Part shown: piece after piece, positions 62,661 through 64,000 of the stretch | Numbering within the stretch: position 1 is the stretch's first letter | How the letters are laid out: every line of letters starts with the position of its first letter | Source: Endobugula sp047636495 | Lineage (GTDB): Bacteria; Pseudomonadota; Gammaproteobacteria; Pseudomonadales; Cellvibrionaceae | NCBI GenBank assembly: GCA_047636495.1 | Contig: JBLILH010000007.1 | Location: forward strand, 1-64,000 | Direction of reading: 5' to 3' | DNA length: 64,000 bases | Translations under genes and position numbers: made by a program | The notes under the pieces: generated by a model | The model's database searches: none | Seen by the model: the letters and a program-made list of their open reading frames with translations, nothing else | What the model was told of the DNA's origin: nothing

Positions 62661-63338
62661 TTATGTTATTGGATTTAGCACTAATAAATGTCTTTCACCA
62701 TCAATATCTGGAACTTCTAATGGATAGAAAGCTTCGAGAATAGCGTGTTTTTCACAATCCCTCAATTCATTTTCTGGGTATACTCCCTTCATCGCCCATA
62801 ATCGTCCTTCTCTGTGTAATAAATGCCTGGTTCCCATTACCATATCGTACAAGCTTGCAAAAGCTCGACTGACGACAATATCAAACAATGCGCTAGGCTC
62901 ATAAGATTCCACACGCGTATTCTCGATCACCACGTTGTTTAGTGCTAACTGTGTTTTTACTTGGAACAAGAATCGGGTCTTTTTCCCATTACTATCCAGC
63001 AGCACAGTATCTATATCAGGAAAAACAATCGCTAATGGTATACCTGGTAAACCCCCTCCAGTACCCACGTCGATTATTCTTTTTATCTTCAAGGATGGAC
63101 CTTCGCTTGATATTTTTATTGCTCTTTCTAAATAAGGCACTAAAATCAAGCTATCCAGTAAGTGTTTCTCTACCATGTCGAACGGATCACGAACCGCCGA
63201 TAAATTATAGGCCTTATTCCATTTAACAAGAGCACTGAGGTATGTAATGAGCAGTAAAATTTTTTTATCATCTAATGCTATCTGCATCTTCGTTAATCCA
63301 TCACGAAGTTTTTTTTCACATTTTTTTTCGTCTATCAC
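62661..63338 (-). CDS. rsmG: 16S rRNA (guanine527-N7)-methyltransferase
   Basis: 225 residues. KWNKAYNLSAVRDPFDMVEK at the N-terminus, the SAM-binding IIDVGTGGGLPGIPLAIVFP and VVSRAFASLYDMV are the family marks. It methylates G527 of 16S rRNA. Part of the mnmG-rsmG-parA-parB string beside the origin. Confidence 0.95.
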   Translation of the reverse strand: MIDEKKCEKKLRDGLTKMQIALDDKKILLLITYLSALVKWNKAYNLSAVRDPFDMVEKHLLDSLILVPYLERAIKISSEGPSLKIKRIIDVGTGGGLPGIPLAIVFPDIDTVLLDSNGKKTRFLFQVKTQLALNNVVIENTRVESYEPSALFDIVVSRAFASLYDMVMGTRHLLHREGRLWAMKGVYPENELRDCEKHAILEAFYPLEVPDIDGERHLLVLNPIT

Positions 63339-63417
63339 GCGTTATTCTTTTATGAGTTAAGTTAATGCCGTTTTATCTAAATGACTTGGCGTGTAAAAAG
63401 GTTGTAACTTACATATT

Positions 63418-64000
63418 CTATGATGTTTTTATTTTGCGTAGCAGTCCACGTTTTTTCAAGTACACCAGCAACAGTGAAACAGCGGCTGGTGTGACCCCCT
63501 GTATTCGAGAGGCACGCCCTAAATTTTGTGGTCGCATTTCTATTAGTTTTTGCTTTGCTTCGTTTGATAAACCTTCAACGGTTGAATAATCAAAGTCTAT
63601 TGGCAGAGGTGTTTCTTCGTGTTGTATTAAACGCTTTACCTCTTCTTCTTGGCGCTGAATATACCCTGCATATTTCGCACTAATCTCTATTTGTTCTGCG
63701 ACTTGCGCCGGTACGGTGTCTTCTTGTGAAAATAAGGGCGCTATATCGTTATATTTTAATTCTGGACGTTTTAATAAATCCATTAAATTATATTCACGGG
63801 TTAACGGTGTTAGTATCTTTTCAAACAAGGCATCTGCCTGTTTGCTATTAGCTTGTACCCATGTTGTGTTTAAACGTTGCTCTTCTTTAAGAATTGCCTC
63901 TTTTTTTTCATTAAATGCTTGCCAACGAACGTCGTCAATTAACCCTAATTCGTGGGCTTTTTCCGTTAACCTTAAGTCGGCATTATCCTCTCTTAATAAT
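63418..64000 (-). CDS. mnmG: tRNA uridine 5-carboxymethylaminomethyl modification enzyme MnmG (3' part)
   Basis: The C-terminal 193 codons are in the window; the frame is open to the right edge. It reads LLREDNADLRLTEKAHELGL at the edge, GYIQRQEEEVKRL and the end domain RPQNLGRASRIQGVTPAAV. MnmG with MnmE modifies the wobble uridine of certain tRNAs. The FAD-binding N-terminal part lies beyond the window. In many gammaproteobacteria oriC lies upstream of this gene. Confidence 0.95.
   Translation of the reverse strand, partial: LLREDNADLRLTEKAHELGLIDDVRWQAFNEKKEAILKEEQRLNTTWVQANSKQADALFEKILTPLTREYNLMDLLKRPELKYNDIAPLFSQEDTVPAQVAEQIEISAKYAGYIQRQEEEVKRLIQHEETPLPIDFDYSTVEGLSNEAKQKLIEMRPQNLGRASRIQGVTPAAVSLLLVYLKKRGLLRKIKTS

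Overview
The window is a chromosomal segment of a gammaproteobacterium. The gene order mnmG-rsmG-parA-parB-atpIBEFHAGDC-glmU-glmS at the right end, and yicC/rph, crc/pyrE, slmA, argB-algC-coaBC, radC, rpmBG, mutM and oxyR-recG further left, resembles the oriC-proximal region of Pseudomonadales/Cellvibrionales-type bacteria. Crc beside pyrE and an AlgC with a long membrane-bound N-terminal extension support that placement. The DNA is fairly AT-rich by eye. No rRNA, tRNA or CRISPR array was recognised.

Layout. 1-800: end of an unidentified, possibly transposase-like gene and one small hypothetical gene. 795-13017 (minus strand): a contact-dependent inhibition locus in the order cdiB-cdiC-cdiA-cdiI. 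It has a HlyC-type acyltransferase (CdiC), a CdiA of about 3160 codons ending in an EndoU-type RNase domain, and a small MafI-like immunity protein. CdiA is interrupted by one in-frame TAA directly after the TPS secretion domain. 13300-17450: an accessory, decaying stretch with a broken J-domain gene, an intact Fic protein, a gene fragment, a degenerate IS21 istA, and an ISL3-family element inserted in it whose transposase is also broken. 17455-23184: yicC, rph, a REP/MITE-like palindrome, a divergent LysE/LysR pair in which both genes are pseudogenes, crc, pyrE and a DUF4124 protein. 23380-40269: slmA, argB, algC, coaBC, radC, rpmBG, a DUF1461 protein, mutM, ridA, a Usp protein, an epimerase-like gene, oxyR, recG, a YbaK-HDOD protein, ubiC and a small membrane protein. 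40302-45238: a lipoprotein, a GGDEF-EAL enzyme and uvrD with a LexA-like site upstream. 45430-48141: an ECF sigma / RskA anti-sigma / MsrB / fasciclin locus in which only msrB remains intact. 48237-64000: ogt, a HexR/RpiR regulator, glmS, glmU, the full atp operon, parBA, rsmG and the 3' part of mnmG.

Reading of the whole: housekeeping genes are uniformly intact, while nearly all lesions fall in accessory functions (CDI adhesin/toxin, amino-acid export and its regulator, an envelope-stress sigma system, J-domain protein, IS elements). That pattern looks like ongoing genome erosion rather than random sequencing error. The most interesting candidates are the EndoU-type cdiBCAI locus with its fresh nonsense codon, the partly dead sigma/RskA/MsrB/fasciclin locus, an OxyR that keeps Cys199 but has Ile at 208, and an atpI without an AUG start.
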